Shown: positions 1-7,674, counted from the first letter of the stretch. The stretch is 13,270 bases of DNA from Flavobacteria bacterium RIFCSPLOWO2_12_FULL_31_7 (GCA_001800945.1 MGWJ01000051.1:1-13270); one strand, 5' to 3'. Notes: generated by a model not told the origin, from the sequence alone. A program made the numbers and translations.

Positions 1-322
1 TAGTATCCCAACCCGCATTAGAAGTAATTGCCCCAATTGCATCTGGCACTAAAGTTACCTGATCTGGCTTACATTCTAAAACTAAATCGATAAAATTATG
101 TTGCGGATTGCCTTCAATATTATATTCGGTATACACTACATTTTTTAAATCTCTTGCATCTTGATAGGTAATATGTCTTTCATCTGGACGCGGATGAATG
201 GTAATTCCGTTCGCACCAAACTTTTGAATATCTTTTGCAACTTGCAATAAATCAGGAACATTACCACCACGAGCGTTTCTTAAGGTCGCAATTTTATTAA
301 TATTAACAGATAACTTTGTCAT
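1..322 (-). CDS. pdxJ: Pyridoxine 5'-phosphate synthase PdxJ (3' end outside window)
   Basis: PdxJ joins 1-deoxy-D-xylulose 5-phosphate with 3-amino-2-oxopropyl phosphate to make pyridoxine 5'-phosphate, the last ring-forming step of DXP-dependent vitamin B6 synthesis in the cytoplasm. Only the first 107 codons are present, and the gene runs off the left edge. The family is usually near 240 residues, so less than half is visible. The N terminus reads MTKLSVNINKIATLRNARGG, the recognisable beta-1 phosphate-binding region of the PdxJ TIM barrel in its Bacteroidota form (Asn-Lys where E. coli has Asp-His). It is followed by GANGITIHPRPDERHI at about residues 38-53, which carries the conserved His-Arg substrate-binding segment. 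The ATG at 322 is the natural start because the family motif begins within the next few codons. The gene is divergent from the CBS-domain gene, with an 89-nt shared promoter region. Confidence 0.95.
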   Translation of the reverse strand, partial: MTKLSVNINKIATLRNARGGNVPDLLQVAKDIQKFGANGITIHPRPDERHITYQDARDLKNVVYTEYNIEGNPQHNFIDLVLECKPDQVTLVPDAIGAITSNAGWDT

Positions 323-411
323 AATTGTATTTAATTTGTACAAAATTACAAACAAAAAACCGAGTATTTTGTATTTTTTACTTAATTTGCAATAGTTTTG
401 AACTACTATTT
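323..411. promoter_or_regulatory. Divergent promoter region pdxJ / CBS gene
   Basis: This 89-nt AT-rich spacer separates two divergent genes, so it should hold both promoters. On the minus strand, positions 348-341 read TAATTTTG, a perfect match to the Bacteroidota -7 consensus TAnnTTTG, 18 nt before the pdxJ start. On the plus strand the best candidate is TTAATTTG at 382-389, one mismatch from consensus, 22 nt before the CBS-gene ATG. I found no convincing -33 TTG element at 17-23 nt spacing for either. The calls rest on the -7 boxes and gene orientation only. Confidence 0.45.
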
Positions 412-1071
412 ATGGATAAAATTTCAGATTTTTTAAACTTCGAATTTAAACCTTTGCAGGTCAACGACACTGTTGCCGATGCGGAAAATTTGTTTTTAGA
501 TTTTAACTATTCCCATTTCCCGGTTTTAGAACATGATGTTTACATTGGATCCATTGCTAAAGATGATGTAGAAATTCTTTCCACCACAACATTAATTAAT
601 GAACATAAATTCAGTTTGCATCGTTTTTTTGTACGAAGTACTATGAATTGGTTTGATGTTTTTGAAGAATTTTCTAAAAACCACACTAATATTTTACCCG
701 TTTTAGACGACAAAAATCAGTATGTTGGTTTTTATGAATTAGATGATGTTTTACATTTTTTAAATGAAACTACTTTCGTAAAGGAAGACGGCGGTGTGAT
801 TGTAATAGAAAAAGAAACTACCGACTTCACATTTAGTCAAATTTGTCAAATTGTAGAAAGTAATGACTCTAAAGTTTTGGGTGTATTTATATCTAACACT
901 ACTCCAACTTTAACGCAAATTACCCTTAAAATATCGCAAAGTAATTTTAACGAAATCATACAAACGTTCCGCAGATACAACTACACCATTTTATCGGAAC
1001 ATCAGGAAGATTCGTATTTGGCTGGCTTGAAAGAGCGTTCGGATTATTTAGACAAATATTTAAATATTTAA
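412..1071 (+). CDS. CBS-domain protein with ACT-like C-terminal half
   Basis: This is a predicted 219-residue cytoplasmic protein with no signal peptide or membrane segment. Residues about 8-58 and 70-121 look like a tandem CBS pair (a Bateman module): 'VADAENLFLDFNYSHFPVLE' and 'ILPVLDDKNQYVGFYELDDV' have the usual CBS pattern of helix, hydrophobic strand, Pro-Val-Leu and a closing Gly-Phe or Gly-Ser strand. Such pairs commonly bind adenine nucleotides. Residues about 127-195 ('GGVIVIEKET...ITLKISQSNFNEIIQTFRRYNYTIL') resemble an ACT-like alpha/beta ligand-binding fold. An in-frame TTG at 325 would extend the frame, but the ATG at 412 gives a normal CBS start and leaves room for the promoters. 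The nadK start lies 3 nt after the stop, so the two are probably co-transcribed. An adenylate- or NAD(P)-sensing role linked to NadK is inference only. Confidence 0.85.
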   Translation: MDKISDFLNFEFKPLQVNDTVADAENLFLDFNYSHFPVLEHDVYIGSIAKDDVEILSTTTLINEHKFSLHRFFVRSTMNWFDVFEEFSKNHTNILPVLDDKNQYVGFYELDDVLHFLNETTFVKEDGGVIVIEKETTDFTFSQICQIVESNDSKVLGVFISNTTPTLTQITLKISQSNFNEIIQTFRRYNYTILSEHQEDSYLAGLKERSDYLDKYLNI

Positions 1072-1074
1072 GTT

Positions 1075-1959
1075 ATGAAAATAGCCGTATTTGGTCAGTA
1101 TTATCAAAACAACACCCATTCTATTGTTGAAAAAGTGGTGGCATTTTTAGAAGAAAAAAATATTGAAATTTGTTTTTATCGTGTTTTTTATCATAAATTA
1201 ATTGAAAACAACGTACAATTATCCAATTACAAAACCTTTGACACACATGAATGCTTAAAAGATAATTTTGATTATCTAATTAGTATTGGTGGAGACGGAA
1301 CCATTTTACGAGCGGCGACTTTTGTAAGAGATACAAATTTACCAATTATTGGAATTAATGCAGGAAGATTAGGATTTTTAGCTACCGTTCAAGAGGAAAA
1401 TATCGAAAATTTACTAAATAGAGTTTTAGTGAACGATTTTTCTATTTCGAAAAGAACTTTGGTCAGTTTAGCATCAAATCCTTCGATTCCAGATTTAGAA
1501 GATATTAATTTCGCACTAAATGAAATTACGGTTTCCCGAAAAGATACCACTTCGATGATTACAATTGAAACGTTCATTAACAAAGAATATTTGAATTCGT
1601 ATTGGGCAGACGGATTAATCATTTCTACCCCAACAGGTTCCACAGGATATTCATTAAGTTGTGGTGGACCGGTTATTATGCCTACTTCAAATTGTTTTGT
1701 TATCACACCTATAGCTCCACATAATTTAACAGCCAGACCATTAATTATTCCGGACGATTCGGAACTAACTATCAGAATTAAAGGACGTGAGGAACAATAT
1801 TTAGTTTCTTTAGATTCCAGAATGGCTTCCGTTTCAAACGAAACAGAACTTACTGTTAAAAAAACTACTTTTTTTATCTTAATTGTCGAATTTCCTGAGG
1901 AAGGCTTCTTAAGAACCATAAGAAAAAAATTACTTTGGGGAGAAGACAAAAGAAACTAA
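1075..1959 (+). CDS. nadK: NAD kinase
   Basis: NadK phosphorylates NAD to NADP using ATP or polyphosphate, supplying the cytoplasmic NADP(H) pool. At 294 residues it has the normal bacterial length. The catalytic GGDGT motif is at residues 72-76, with Asp74 the expected general base. INAGRLGFLAT follows at 94-104. Asn149-Glu150 (NEITVSR) and the DGLIISTPTGSTGYSLSCGGP segment at 179-199 are the NAD-binding and self-association motifs of the family. The N terminus MKIAVFGQYY is the expected first beta strand, and the ATG follows the CBS-gene stop by 3 nt, which supports co-transcription. A 187-nt gap follows, in which I see no good intrinsic terminator. A long open frame antisense to the 3' half of this gene is a shadow. 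Confidence 0.97.
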   Translation: MKIAVFGQYYQNNTHSIVEKVVAFLEEKNIEICFYRVFYHKLIENNVQLSNYKTFDTHECLKDNFDYLISIGGDGTILRAATFVRDTNLPIIGINAGRLGFLATVQEENIENLLNRVLVNDFSISKRTLVSLASNPSIPDLEDINFALNEITVSRKDTTSMITIETFINKEYLNSYWADGLIISTPTGSTGYSLSCGGPVIMPTSNCFVITPIAPHNLTARPLIIPDDSELTIRIKGREEQYLVSLDSRMASVSNETELTVKKTTFFILIVEFPEEGFLRTIRKKLLWGEDKRN

Positions 1960-2146
1960 TTCTCATATTCCAAAACCAACACTACTCGAATACAGTTTAG
2001 CAAAACCAAATAATACTGAGCCTAGAATCAGAATAACACACGATTTTTCATTTTTTTACGTTATTAAATCAAAGTTAATCATCAAAAAAACTTGGTTTAA
2101 GATGGTTAGTACCTCAATATTATTATATTTGCAAACTATTTAAAAA
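1960..2146 (+). promoter_or_regulatory. Intergenic promoter region ahead of envelope cluster
   Basis: This 187-nt AT-rich gap holds no gene I can support. At 2124-2131 it reads TATATTTG, an exact match to the Bacteroidota -7 consensus TAnnTTTG, 15 nt before the ATG at 2147. No well-spaced -33 TTG is evident; the nearest, at 2092-2094, is too far at 29 nt. There are weak short inverted repeats, such as AATAAC at about 2032-2037 and GTTATT at about 2060-2065, but no hairpin with a T tract that I would call a terminator for nadK. The segment probably starts the transcription unit running from the DUF6089 gene through the second skp gene. Confidence 0.6.
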
Positions 2147-2833
2147 ATGAAAAGATTTTTATTAAATATTATCGGATTTTTATTCTGCATGACTTCTTTC
2201 GGACAAATTCACGAATTAGGAGTATTTGTAGGTGGCAGTAATTACATTGGAGATGTAGGAAAAACAGACTATTTAGCCCCAAATGATGCTGCGTTAGGTA
2301 TTCTGTACAAATGGAACAAAAGCACAAGACATTCATGGCGATTTTCATACACTCAAACTTCCATAACAGCAAAAGATATAGAAAGTAATGTACCAAGTAG
2401 AAATTTAAGAGGGTATGAGATAAAAAACAATATTAAAGAATTATCTGCGGGTTTAGAATTTAATTTTTTTGATTTTGATTTGCATCAAGAAAAATTTGTG
2501 ATTTCACCTTATGTTTATTCAGGACTTTCGACATTTCTTTATAATGAAACCTATGTTTTAAATAAAGTGAGTAACGAAGATTATCAACATTATTCATTTG
2601 CAATTCCAATGATAATTGGCGTAAAAGCGAAAATTGCAAATCATTTAGTGTTAGGATTAGAAACAGGCGCAAGATATACTTTTACAGATAATTTAGACGG
2701 AAGCAATCCAAAAAATGAAAATTTCGAAACTTTAAAATTTGGAAATTTAAACAATAAAGATTGGTATGTTTTTACAGGATTTACATTAACCTACACGTTT
2801 GGAAAAAACCCATGTTTTTGTACAGAAAGATAA
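2147..2833 (+). CDS. DUF6089-type outer-membrane beta-barrel protein
   Basis: This 228-residue exported protein starts with a signal peptide, MKRFLLNIIGFLFCMTSFGQ, with cleavage likely next to Gln20. The mature part alternates aromatic and hydrophobic residues with glycines in strand-turn patterns ('HELGVFVGGSNYIGDVG', 'FVISPYVYSGLSTFLY', 'LVLGLETGARYTFTDNLDG', 'WYVFTGFTLTYTFG'), consistent with a small outer-membrane barrel. The start HELGVFVGGSNYIGDVG and the placement directly before uppS match what I know of the flavobacterial DUF6089 family. The molecular function is not known. The C terminus NPCFCTER carries two closely spaced cysteines outside the last predicted strand. The uppS ATG follows the stop by 1 nt, so the genes are translationally adjacent. 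It may take part in envelope assembly given its neighbours uppS, bamA and skp, but this is inferred from context. Confidence 0.85.
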   Translation: MKRFLLNIIGFLFCMTSFGQIHELGVFVGGSNYIGDVGKTDYLAPNDAALGILYKWNKSTRHSWRFSYTQTSITAKDIESNVPSRNLRGYEIKNNIKELSAGLEFNFFDFDLHQEKFVISPYVYSGLSTFLYNETYVLNKVSNEDYQHYSFAIPMIIGVKAKIANHLVLGLETGARYTFTDNLDGSNPKNENFETLKFGNLNNKDWYVFTGFTLTYTFGKNPCFCTER

Positions 2834-2834
2834 A

Positions 2835-3569
2835 ATGGAAAAAGAAATAGATAAAAATAATTTACCAAAACACTTAGCTATCATTATGGATGGTAATGGT
2901 CGTTGGGCAAAAAAACAAGGAATGCTACGTGTTTTTGGTCATGAAAAAGGCACCAAATCTGTAAAACAAACCGTTGAAAATTGCGCCAAACTAGGTATTG
3001 AATTTTTAACACTTTACGCCTTTTCAACGGAAAATTGGAACCGTCCGAAAATTGAAGTCGACACATTAATGAAATTATTAATTAGTGCGTTAAAAAAAGA
3101 ATTAAAAACATTACAAGAAAACAACATAAAGCTTAACGCTATTGGTAATTTAGACAGTTTACCATCAAGTGTGAAAAAAGAATTACAAGAGGTAATCTCT
3201 AAAACAGAAAACAACACCAGAATGACATTGACTTTAGCTTTAAGTTATGGCGCTAGAGATGAAATCATAAATGCTGTTAAAATAATTTCTGAAAAAGTTA
3301 AAAATAATATAATTTCAACAGATGCTATTGACGAATCAATTATTAATCAGCATCTTTACACGCAGAATATGCCAGATGTGGACTTAGTTATAAGAACCAG
3401 TGGCGAACACAGAATAAGTAATTTCCTACTATGGCAAATTGCATATGCTGAATTTTATTTTACAGATGTGCTTTGGCCAGACTTCAACGAAGAAGAATTG
3501 CAAAAAGCCCTTATAAGTTATCAAAAAAGAGAAAGAAGATTTGGAAAAACTAGCGAACAAATTAGATAA
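2835..3569 (+). CDS. uppS: Isoprenyl transferase (undecaprenyl diphosphate synthase)
   Basis: UppS adds isopentenyl diphosphate units in cis to farnesyl diphosphate to give undecaprenyl diphosphate, the lipid carrier for peptidoglycan and surface polysaccharide, acting at the inner face of the cytoplasmic membrane. It is predicted at 244 residues, a normal length. HLAIIMDGNGRWAKKQG begins at residue 13, with the catalytic Asp at 19 and Asn21, Arg23 and Trp24 in the diphosphate-binding loop. YAFSTENWNRP and RTSGEHRISNFLLWQIAYAE, followed by FYFTDVLWPDF, are the other conserved blocks. The ATG at 2835 is preferred over an in-frame ATG at 2799, because the latter would add 12 residues from inside the DUF6089 coding sequence and the family motif sits close to residue 13 as expected. 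bamA starts 7 nt after the stop. Confidence 0.97.
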   Translation: MEKEIDKNNLPKHLAIIMDGNGRWAKKQGMLRVFGHEKGTKSVKQTVENCAKLGIEFLTLYAFSTENWNRPKIEVDTLMKLLISALKKELKTLQENNIKLNAIGNLDSLPSSVKKELQEVISKTENNTRMTLTLALSYGARDEIINAVKIISEKVKNNIISTDAIDESIINQHLYTQNMPDVDLVIRTSGEHRISNFLLWQIAYAEFYFTDVLWPDFNEEELQKALISYQKRERRFGKTSEQIR

Positions 3570-3576
3570 ATTGACA

Positions 3577-6195
3577 ATGTTTAAAAACAGAATACTATTT
3601 TTATTTGCCTTATTATTTATAGGAAATACAATAAATGCCCAAGAAATAACTTTAGAAAAAGGTAAAGAATATACTCTTGCAGGTGTGGAAGTTACAGGAA
3701 AAGTTTCCTTTAACGAACAAACAGTTATTACATTTACTGGATTAGAAATTGGGAGCAAAATTAGAGTTCCAGGTGAAGAAATTAGTTTAGCAATTACTAA
3801 ACTTTGGAAACTTGGTTTGTTCAATGATGTAAATTTTTACGTTCAGAAAATTGAAGGCGAAAATATATTTCTTGAATTAGAATTAGATGAATTACCAAAA
3901 CTTAATGAAGTAAAAATCAAAGGTGTAAAAAAAGGTAAAAAAGAAGATATCCTTAAAGAAACTGAACTAACAAAAGGGAAGATTGTTAATGATAACTTAA
4001 TTACAAACACCAAAAACTATATCGAAAATAAGTTTAAAAAAGACGGTTATTTCAACACTAAAGCAACAATTAATACCTTAGCAGATTCTACAAATACAAA
4101 AGTAGATATGGTCATTTTTATCGATAAAGGTAAAAAAGTAAAAATTAGTAAAATTAATTTTGCCGGTAACGAACAATTATCGGACAAAAAATTAAAAAAG
4201 ACCTTCAAAAACACCAAAGAAAAGAAACTTTATAGAATATTTAAATCTTCAAAATTTATTAAAGATAAATACAAAGAAGATTTAGGCTCATTAGTTTCAA
4301 AATACAAAGAAAAAGGATACAGAGACGCTAGAATTGTATCTGAAAATGTAGTTTACAATAAAGAAAAAAACAAAATTAAAATTGATATAAATATTGAAGA
4401 AGGAAGAAAATATTACTTCGGAGATATAAGATTCTTAGGTAATACCGTTTATCCAGACCAAACTTTAAATGCAATTTTAGGAATTAAAAAAGGAGAAGTT
4501 TATAATGGGGTGTTATTACAAAAAAGAATCGCCGATAATTCTGCTCCAGATAGTGAAGACATCACGAATCTATACCAAAACAACGGTTATTTATGGTCTA
4601 GTATTAATCCTGTTGAAGTAAAAACTCAAAATGATACAATTGATTTTGAAATTAGAATTACTGAAGGACCAATTGCGTACTTAAATAACGTAACCGTTAA
4701 AGGGAACGACAAAACAAACGATAAAGTAATTTACCGTGAATTAAGAACTCGTCCAGGACAAAAATGGAACAAAGAACAAGTAATTCGTTCTATTCGTGAA
4801 TTAGGACAACTAGGTTTCTTTGATGCAGAAGCCATCAGACCTGAACCAGTAAATATGGATCCGGCAGCTGGAACAGTAGATTTAGATTGGACAGTTGTAG
4901 AAAAAGGTTCCAGTCAAGTAGAATTACAAGGAGGTTACGGGGCTGGAGGTTTCATTGGAACTTTAGGATTATCATTCAACAATTTTTCATTAAAAAATAT
5001 TTTTAACAAAAAGGCATATCAACCTTTACCAATGGGTGATGGACAAAAAATGTCTTTACGTTTACAAGGAAGTCAAAGTTTTCAAGTTTACAGTTTATCC
5101 TTTACTGAACCTTGGTTAGGCGGTAAAAAACCAATTAGTTTATTTACCTCTATTTCGCACAGTAAACAATTTTTATACGATTATTCATCAAGAAATGTAA
5201 CTAGAGATAAAAGTTTCAACATCACTACATTAACAGTAGGTTATGGAAAACGATTAAAAGTACCAGATGATTATTTTACTTTATCTAATTCCGTTTCGTT
5301 TTCATACTATGATTTAAATAACTACAACACTGGATTATTTACATTTGGTAATGGAGCTTCAAGAAACTTAGCCTTCAACACTTCACTAACACGTGATAGT
5401 AGAGGTTTAGATCCAGTTTTCCCAGAATACGGTTCAAATTTCTCTGTTTCGGCTAAATTTTCACTACCATATTCACTTTTCAATGGTGTAGATTATGCTG
5501 GATTACAATACAAAGAAGAATACAAATACAAAAACCCTGGAGCAGCTTATTTCAATACAAATGGAAATTATGTACCAAGTGGTGCTTATGTAAATGAAAA
5601 TGGTGACGCAACACCAAACTACCAAGAAGGAATTGCTGATCAATCGAAAATTGACCAAGAAAGATTCAAGTGGTTAGAATTCTATAAAATTAAATTTAGT
5701 GCAGATTGGTATACTAAAGTGTATAAAAAATTCGTTTTACGTACAAGAGGAGAATTTGGTTTCCTTGGCGCATACAACCAAAACAGAGGCGTAATTCCTT
5801 TTGAAAGATTTTATGTAGGTGGAGACGGTTTAGCCAATTACTCATTAGACGGTAGAGAAGTGATACAATTACGTGGATATCCAAATAATTCCTTATCTTC
5901 GTCAAACGGAGGAACAGTTTATAACAAATACTTTATGGAATTAAGATATCCAATTACTTTGAAAGGTTCTGCTAAAATTTATGCCATGACTTTCTTAGAA
6001 GCAGGTTCAGCATTTGATAGTTTCAAGAAATTTGATCCATTCAAAATGCAACGTTCTGCAGGTGTTGGATTAAGAGTATTTATGCCAGCCTTTGGATTAT
6101 TAGGTATTGATTTCGCTCATGGTTTCGATCCTGTTCCTGGTGATACAGTTAAAAGTGGATGGCAAACGCACTTCATCATCGGACAACAATTTTAA
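3577..6195 (+). CDS. bamA: Outer membrane protein assembly factor BamA
   Basis: BamA is the central channel of the complex that folds and inserts beta-barrel proteins into the outer membrane. The product is 872 residues. A signal peptide MFKNRILFLFALLFIGNTIN ends at about Gln22. Five POTRA-type repeats fill about residues 30-445, the last starting near residue 367 with 'AYLNNVTVKGNDKTNDKVI'. The Omp85 barrel covers about 450-872. Family signatures include 'DSRGLDPVFPEYGS', the loop-6 motif LRGY at 765-768 (the VRGF/Y element), 'MELRYPITL', and a terminal Phe ('IIGQQF') as in outer-membrane barrel signals. The ATG at 3577 is chosen because it gives an immediate signal peptide. An upstream in-frame TTG at 3541 lies inside uppS and would bury it. 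Two skp-like genes follow, which fits co-expression of chaperone and insertase. Confidence 0.96.
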   Translation: MFKNRILFLFALLFIGNTINAQEITLEKGKEYTLAGVEVTGKVSFNEQTVITFTGLEIGSKIRVPGEEISLAITKLWKLGLFNDVNFYVQKIEGENIFLELELDELPKLNEVKIKGVKKGKKEDILKETELTKGKIVNDNLITNTKNYIENKFKKDGYFNTKATINTLADSTNTKVDMVIFIDKGKKVKISKINFAGNEQLSDKKLKKTFKNTKEKKLYRIFKSSKFIKDKYKEDLGSLVSKYKEKGYRDARIVSENVVYNKEKNKIKIDINIEEGRKYYFGDIRFLGNTVYPDQTLNAILGIKKGEVYNGVLLQKRIADNSAPDSEDITNLYQNNGYLWSSINPVEVKTQNDTIDFEIRITEGPIAYLNNVTVKGNDKTNDKVIYRELRTRPGQKWNKEQVIRSIRELGQLGFFDAEAIRPEPVNMDPAAGTVDLDWTVVEKGSSQVELQGGYGAGGFIGTLGLSFNNFSLKNIFNKKAYQPLPMGDGQKMSLRLQGSQSFQVYSLSFTEPWLGGKKPISLFTSISHSKQFLYDYSSRNVTRDKSFNITTLTVGYGKRLKVPDDYFTLSNSVSFSYYDLNNYNTGLFTFGNGASRNLAFNTSLTRDSRGLDPVFPEYGSNFSVSAKFSLPYSLFNGVDYAGLQYKEEYKYKNPGAAYFNTNGNYVPSGAYVNENGDATPNYQEGIADQSKIDQERFKWLEFYKIKFSADWYTKVYKKFVLRTRGEFGFLGAYNQNRGVIPFERFYVGGDGLANYSLDGREVIQLRGYPNNSLSSSNGGTVYNKYFMELRYPITLKGSAKIYAMTFLEAGSAFDSFKKFDPFKMQRSAGVGLRVFMPAFGLLGIDFAHGFDPVPGDTVKSGWQTHFIIGQQF

Positions 6196-6198
6196 ACT

Positions 6199-6215
6199 TT
6201 GGCACGATAGTTGAA
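6199..6215 (+). promoter_or_regulatory. Possible sigma-54-like -24/-12 element before skp-1
   Basis: TTGGCACGATAGTTGAA matches the RpoN pattern TGGCACG-N4-TTGC well. The -24 half (TGGCACG, 6200-6206) is complete, the 4-nt spacer is right, and TTG is present at 6211-6213. The cytosine of the -12 GC is replaced by A at 6214. If functional, transcription would start near 6226, giving a leader of about 7 nt before the ATG at 6233. Flavobacteria generally encode RpoN (family knowledge). With a key -12 base missing, this is a candidate only. Confidence 0.35.
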
Positions 6216-6232
6216 TTTAACATTTTAAGTTT

Positions 6233-7069
6233 ATGAAAAAATATTTTGTTTTACTTTTTAGTTTTGTTTTATTTGTAGCTCAGGCTCAAAAAACAACGAA
6301 AATAGGATATATCGATATGGAATATATTTTGGAAAAAGTTCCAGAATATGCCGAAGCGAAAAACCAATTAGAACAAAAGGCAAACACTTGGAAACAAGAA
6401 ATTGAAACCAAGAAAAATGAAATCAAAAAACTTAAAGATGCTTTGGCTTCAGAAAAAGTATTGTTAACTAAAGAATTAATTAACGATAAAGAAGAAGAAA
6501 TAAATGCTCTTGAAAAAGAAATGCTAGATTACCAACAAAAACGATTCGGTCCACAAGGCGACTTAATCATTCAAAAATCGGCGCTAGTAAAACCAATTCA
6601 AGACCAAGTATTTACCATCGTACAAGATATAGCTGTACAAAGAAAATACGATTTCATTTTCGATAAATCATCAGATTTAACCATGCTTTTTACAGCAGAA
6701 CGATTTGATATTAGTGATTTTGTACTAAAAGCATTAGAAAGAGCAGGCAAAAAAGTTGAATTAACAAAAAAACAACAAAAAATTCAGGAAGCTAAAGATT
6801 TGAGAGAATTTGACACTACTGAAAATCCTGAAATTTTAGAAAAAGAGAAAAAAGTTCAAGCCACAAAAGACGAAAGAGAACAGAAATTACAAGAACGTAA
6901 AGACGCAGCAGCAGCCAAGAAAAAAGAAGCAGATGAAAAAAGAGCAGAACTTTTAAAAACAAGAGCAGAAGCCCGTCAGAAATTATTGGATGATCAAAAG
7001 GCAAAAAGAGAAGCTTTAATAAACAAGAAAAAAGAAACTAATAATAACCCAGAACCAAAAAAAGATTAA
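6233..7069 (+). CDS. OmpH/Skp-family periplasmic chaperone with charged C-terminal extension
   Basis: This is a Skp/OmpH-like chaperone, expected to hold unfolded outer-membrane proteins in the periplasm on their way to BamA. It has 278 residues and a signal peptide MKKYFVLLFSFVLFVAQAQ (about 1-19). The mature start 'KIGYIDMEYILEKVPEYAEA' is the typical OmpH opening strand and helix. Long coiled-coil helices follow (about 40-105), then the returning strand 'VQRKYDFIFDKSSDLTMLF' (about 135-153). Residues about 180-278 form an unusual extension rich in Lys, Glu, Ala and Arg that looks like a single long charged helix or coiled coil and ends in NNNPEPKKD. The classical Skp core is about 160-170 residues, so about 100 residues are additional. 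The gene lies 37 nt after bamA and 25 nt before a second skp gene. Confidence 0.92.
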   Translation: MKKYFVLLFSFVLFVAQAQKTTKIGYIDMEYILEKVPEYAEAKNQLEQKANTWKQEIETKKNEIKKLKDALASEKVLLTKELINDKEEEINALEKEMLDYQQKRFGPQGDLIIQKSALVKPIQDQVFTIVQDIAVQRKYDFIFDKSSDLTMLFTAERFDISDFVLKALERAGKKVELTKKQQKIQEAKDLREFDTTENPEILEKEKKVQATKDEREQKLQERKDAAAAKKKEADEKRAELLKTRAEARQKLLDDQKAKREALINKKKETNNNPEPKKD

Positions 7070-7094
7070 ATAACCCTTATTAAATTAAATTAAA

Positions 7095-7601
7095 ATGAAA
7101 CAATTAAAGACCCTATTTATTGCAATAGTAATGTTTTTCGGAGCACAATTAGCAACTGCTCAAACTAAAGTCGGACATATTGATGTAAGTGCTTTAATGA
7201 CAACAATGCCAGCAATGAAAGCAGCAGAAGCTCAATTAACAAAATTGAGAGATGGTTATGATGCGGAATACAAAAAATTAATTACAGAGTACCAAACAAA
7301 AAGAGCGCAATACGAAAAAGAAGCAGCAACTGCAGGTGACGTTTTAAACGAAACTCGTACGCAAGAAATGCAAGATTTCGGTACAAGAATTCAAAAATAC
7401 CAAGATGATGCTCAAAAATCATTACAAGATAAATCAGTAGAATTACAAAAGCCAATTATGGAAAAAGCACAAGCAGCTATCCAAAAAGTAGCACGTGCTA
7501 AAGGAATTCAATACGTTTTAGACTCAACTGTAGGTAGCGGAGTTTTATTAGCGGATGGTACAGATTTATTAGCTGATGTTAAAAAAGAATTAGGATTCTA
7601 A
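7095..7601 (+). CDS. OmpH/Skp-family periplasmic chaperone (short form)
   Basis: This is a second OmpH/Skp chaperone of 168 residues, the normal family length. Its signal peptide MKQLKTLFIAIVMFFGAQLA continues to about Gln23 (TAQ). The mature start 'KVGHIDVSALMTTMPAMKAA' matches the opening of the upstream paralogue (KIGYIDMEYILEKVPEYAEA) position by position. A helical, charged middle (about 40-125) should form the tentacle-like coiled coils. The returning strand 'AKGIQYVLDSTVGSGVLLADG' (about 135-155) and the end DLLADVKKELGF are typical of the short flavobacterial form. It lacks the charged extension of its neighbour. It is the last gene before a strong intrinsic terminator and is therefore the likely 3' end of the bamA-skp transcription unit. 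Confidence 0.93.
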   Translation: MKQLKTLFIAIVMFFGAQLATAQTKVGHIDVSALMTTMPAMKAAEAQLTKLRDGYDAEYKKLITEYQTKRAQYEKEAATAGDVLNETRTQEMQDFGTRIQKYQDDAQKSLQDKSVELQKPIMEKAQAAIQKVARAKGIQYVLDSTVGSGVLLADGTDLLADVKKELGF

Positions 7602-7622
7602 TATCATTACAAAAAAATACCC

Positions 7623-7663
7623 AAACTGCTCCATCTTATTTTTAGATTGAGCAGTTTTTTTTT
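7623..7663 (+). terminator. Intrinsic terminator after skp-2
   Basis: Arms 7623-7636 (AAACTGCTCCATCT) and 7644-7657 (AGATTGAGCAGTTT) pair over 14 positions with one C/T mismatch, around a 7-nt T-rich loop. A run of T continues from 7655 through 7663. The stem, loop and T tract make this a clear rho-independent terminator for the plus-strand envelope cluster. It sits directly before murI. Confidence 0.93.
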
Positions 7664-7670
7664 ACATTTG
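7663..7670 (+). promoter_or_regulatory. -7 promoter box of murI
   Basis: TACATTTG is an exact match to TAnnTTTG and begins on the last T of the preceding terminator. Only 4 nt (TTTT) separate it from the murI ATG at 7675, so transcription would begin at or within one or two bases of the start codon. No TTG lies at the 17-23 nt spacing upstream; the nearest, at 7647-7649, is 13 nt away and inside the terminator stem. The call rests on the -7 match and on the terminator isolating murI from upstream transcription. Confidence 0.5.
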
Positions 7671-7674
7671 TTTT

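Noticed and set aside
325..411. N-terminal extension of the CBS gene from a TTG at 325
   Set aside because: It would add 29 residues unlike a CBS start and would occupy the whole divergent promoter spacer. ATG at 412 is preferred.
1389..1949. 186-codon open frame on the minus strand antisense to nadK
   Set aside because: It lies wholly inside a confident nadK gene, shows no recognisable motif, and is rich in Ser, Ile and Val as expected of a shadow frame.
2032..2065. AATAAC...GTTATT inverted repeat as a nadK terminator
   Set aside because: The arms are only 6 bp, AT-rich, more than 20 nt apart and not followed by a T tract.
2799..2834. Earlier in-frame ATG for uppS overlapping the DUF6089 gene
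   Set aside because: The UppS family motif is placed correctly from the ATG at 2835, and the extra 12 residues are just the out-of-frame reading of the upstream gene.
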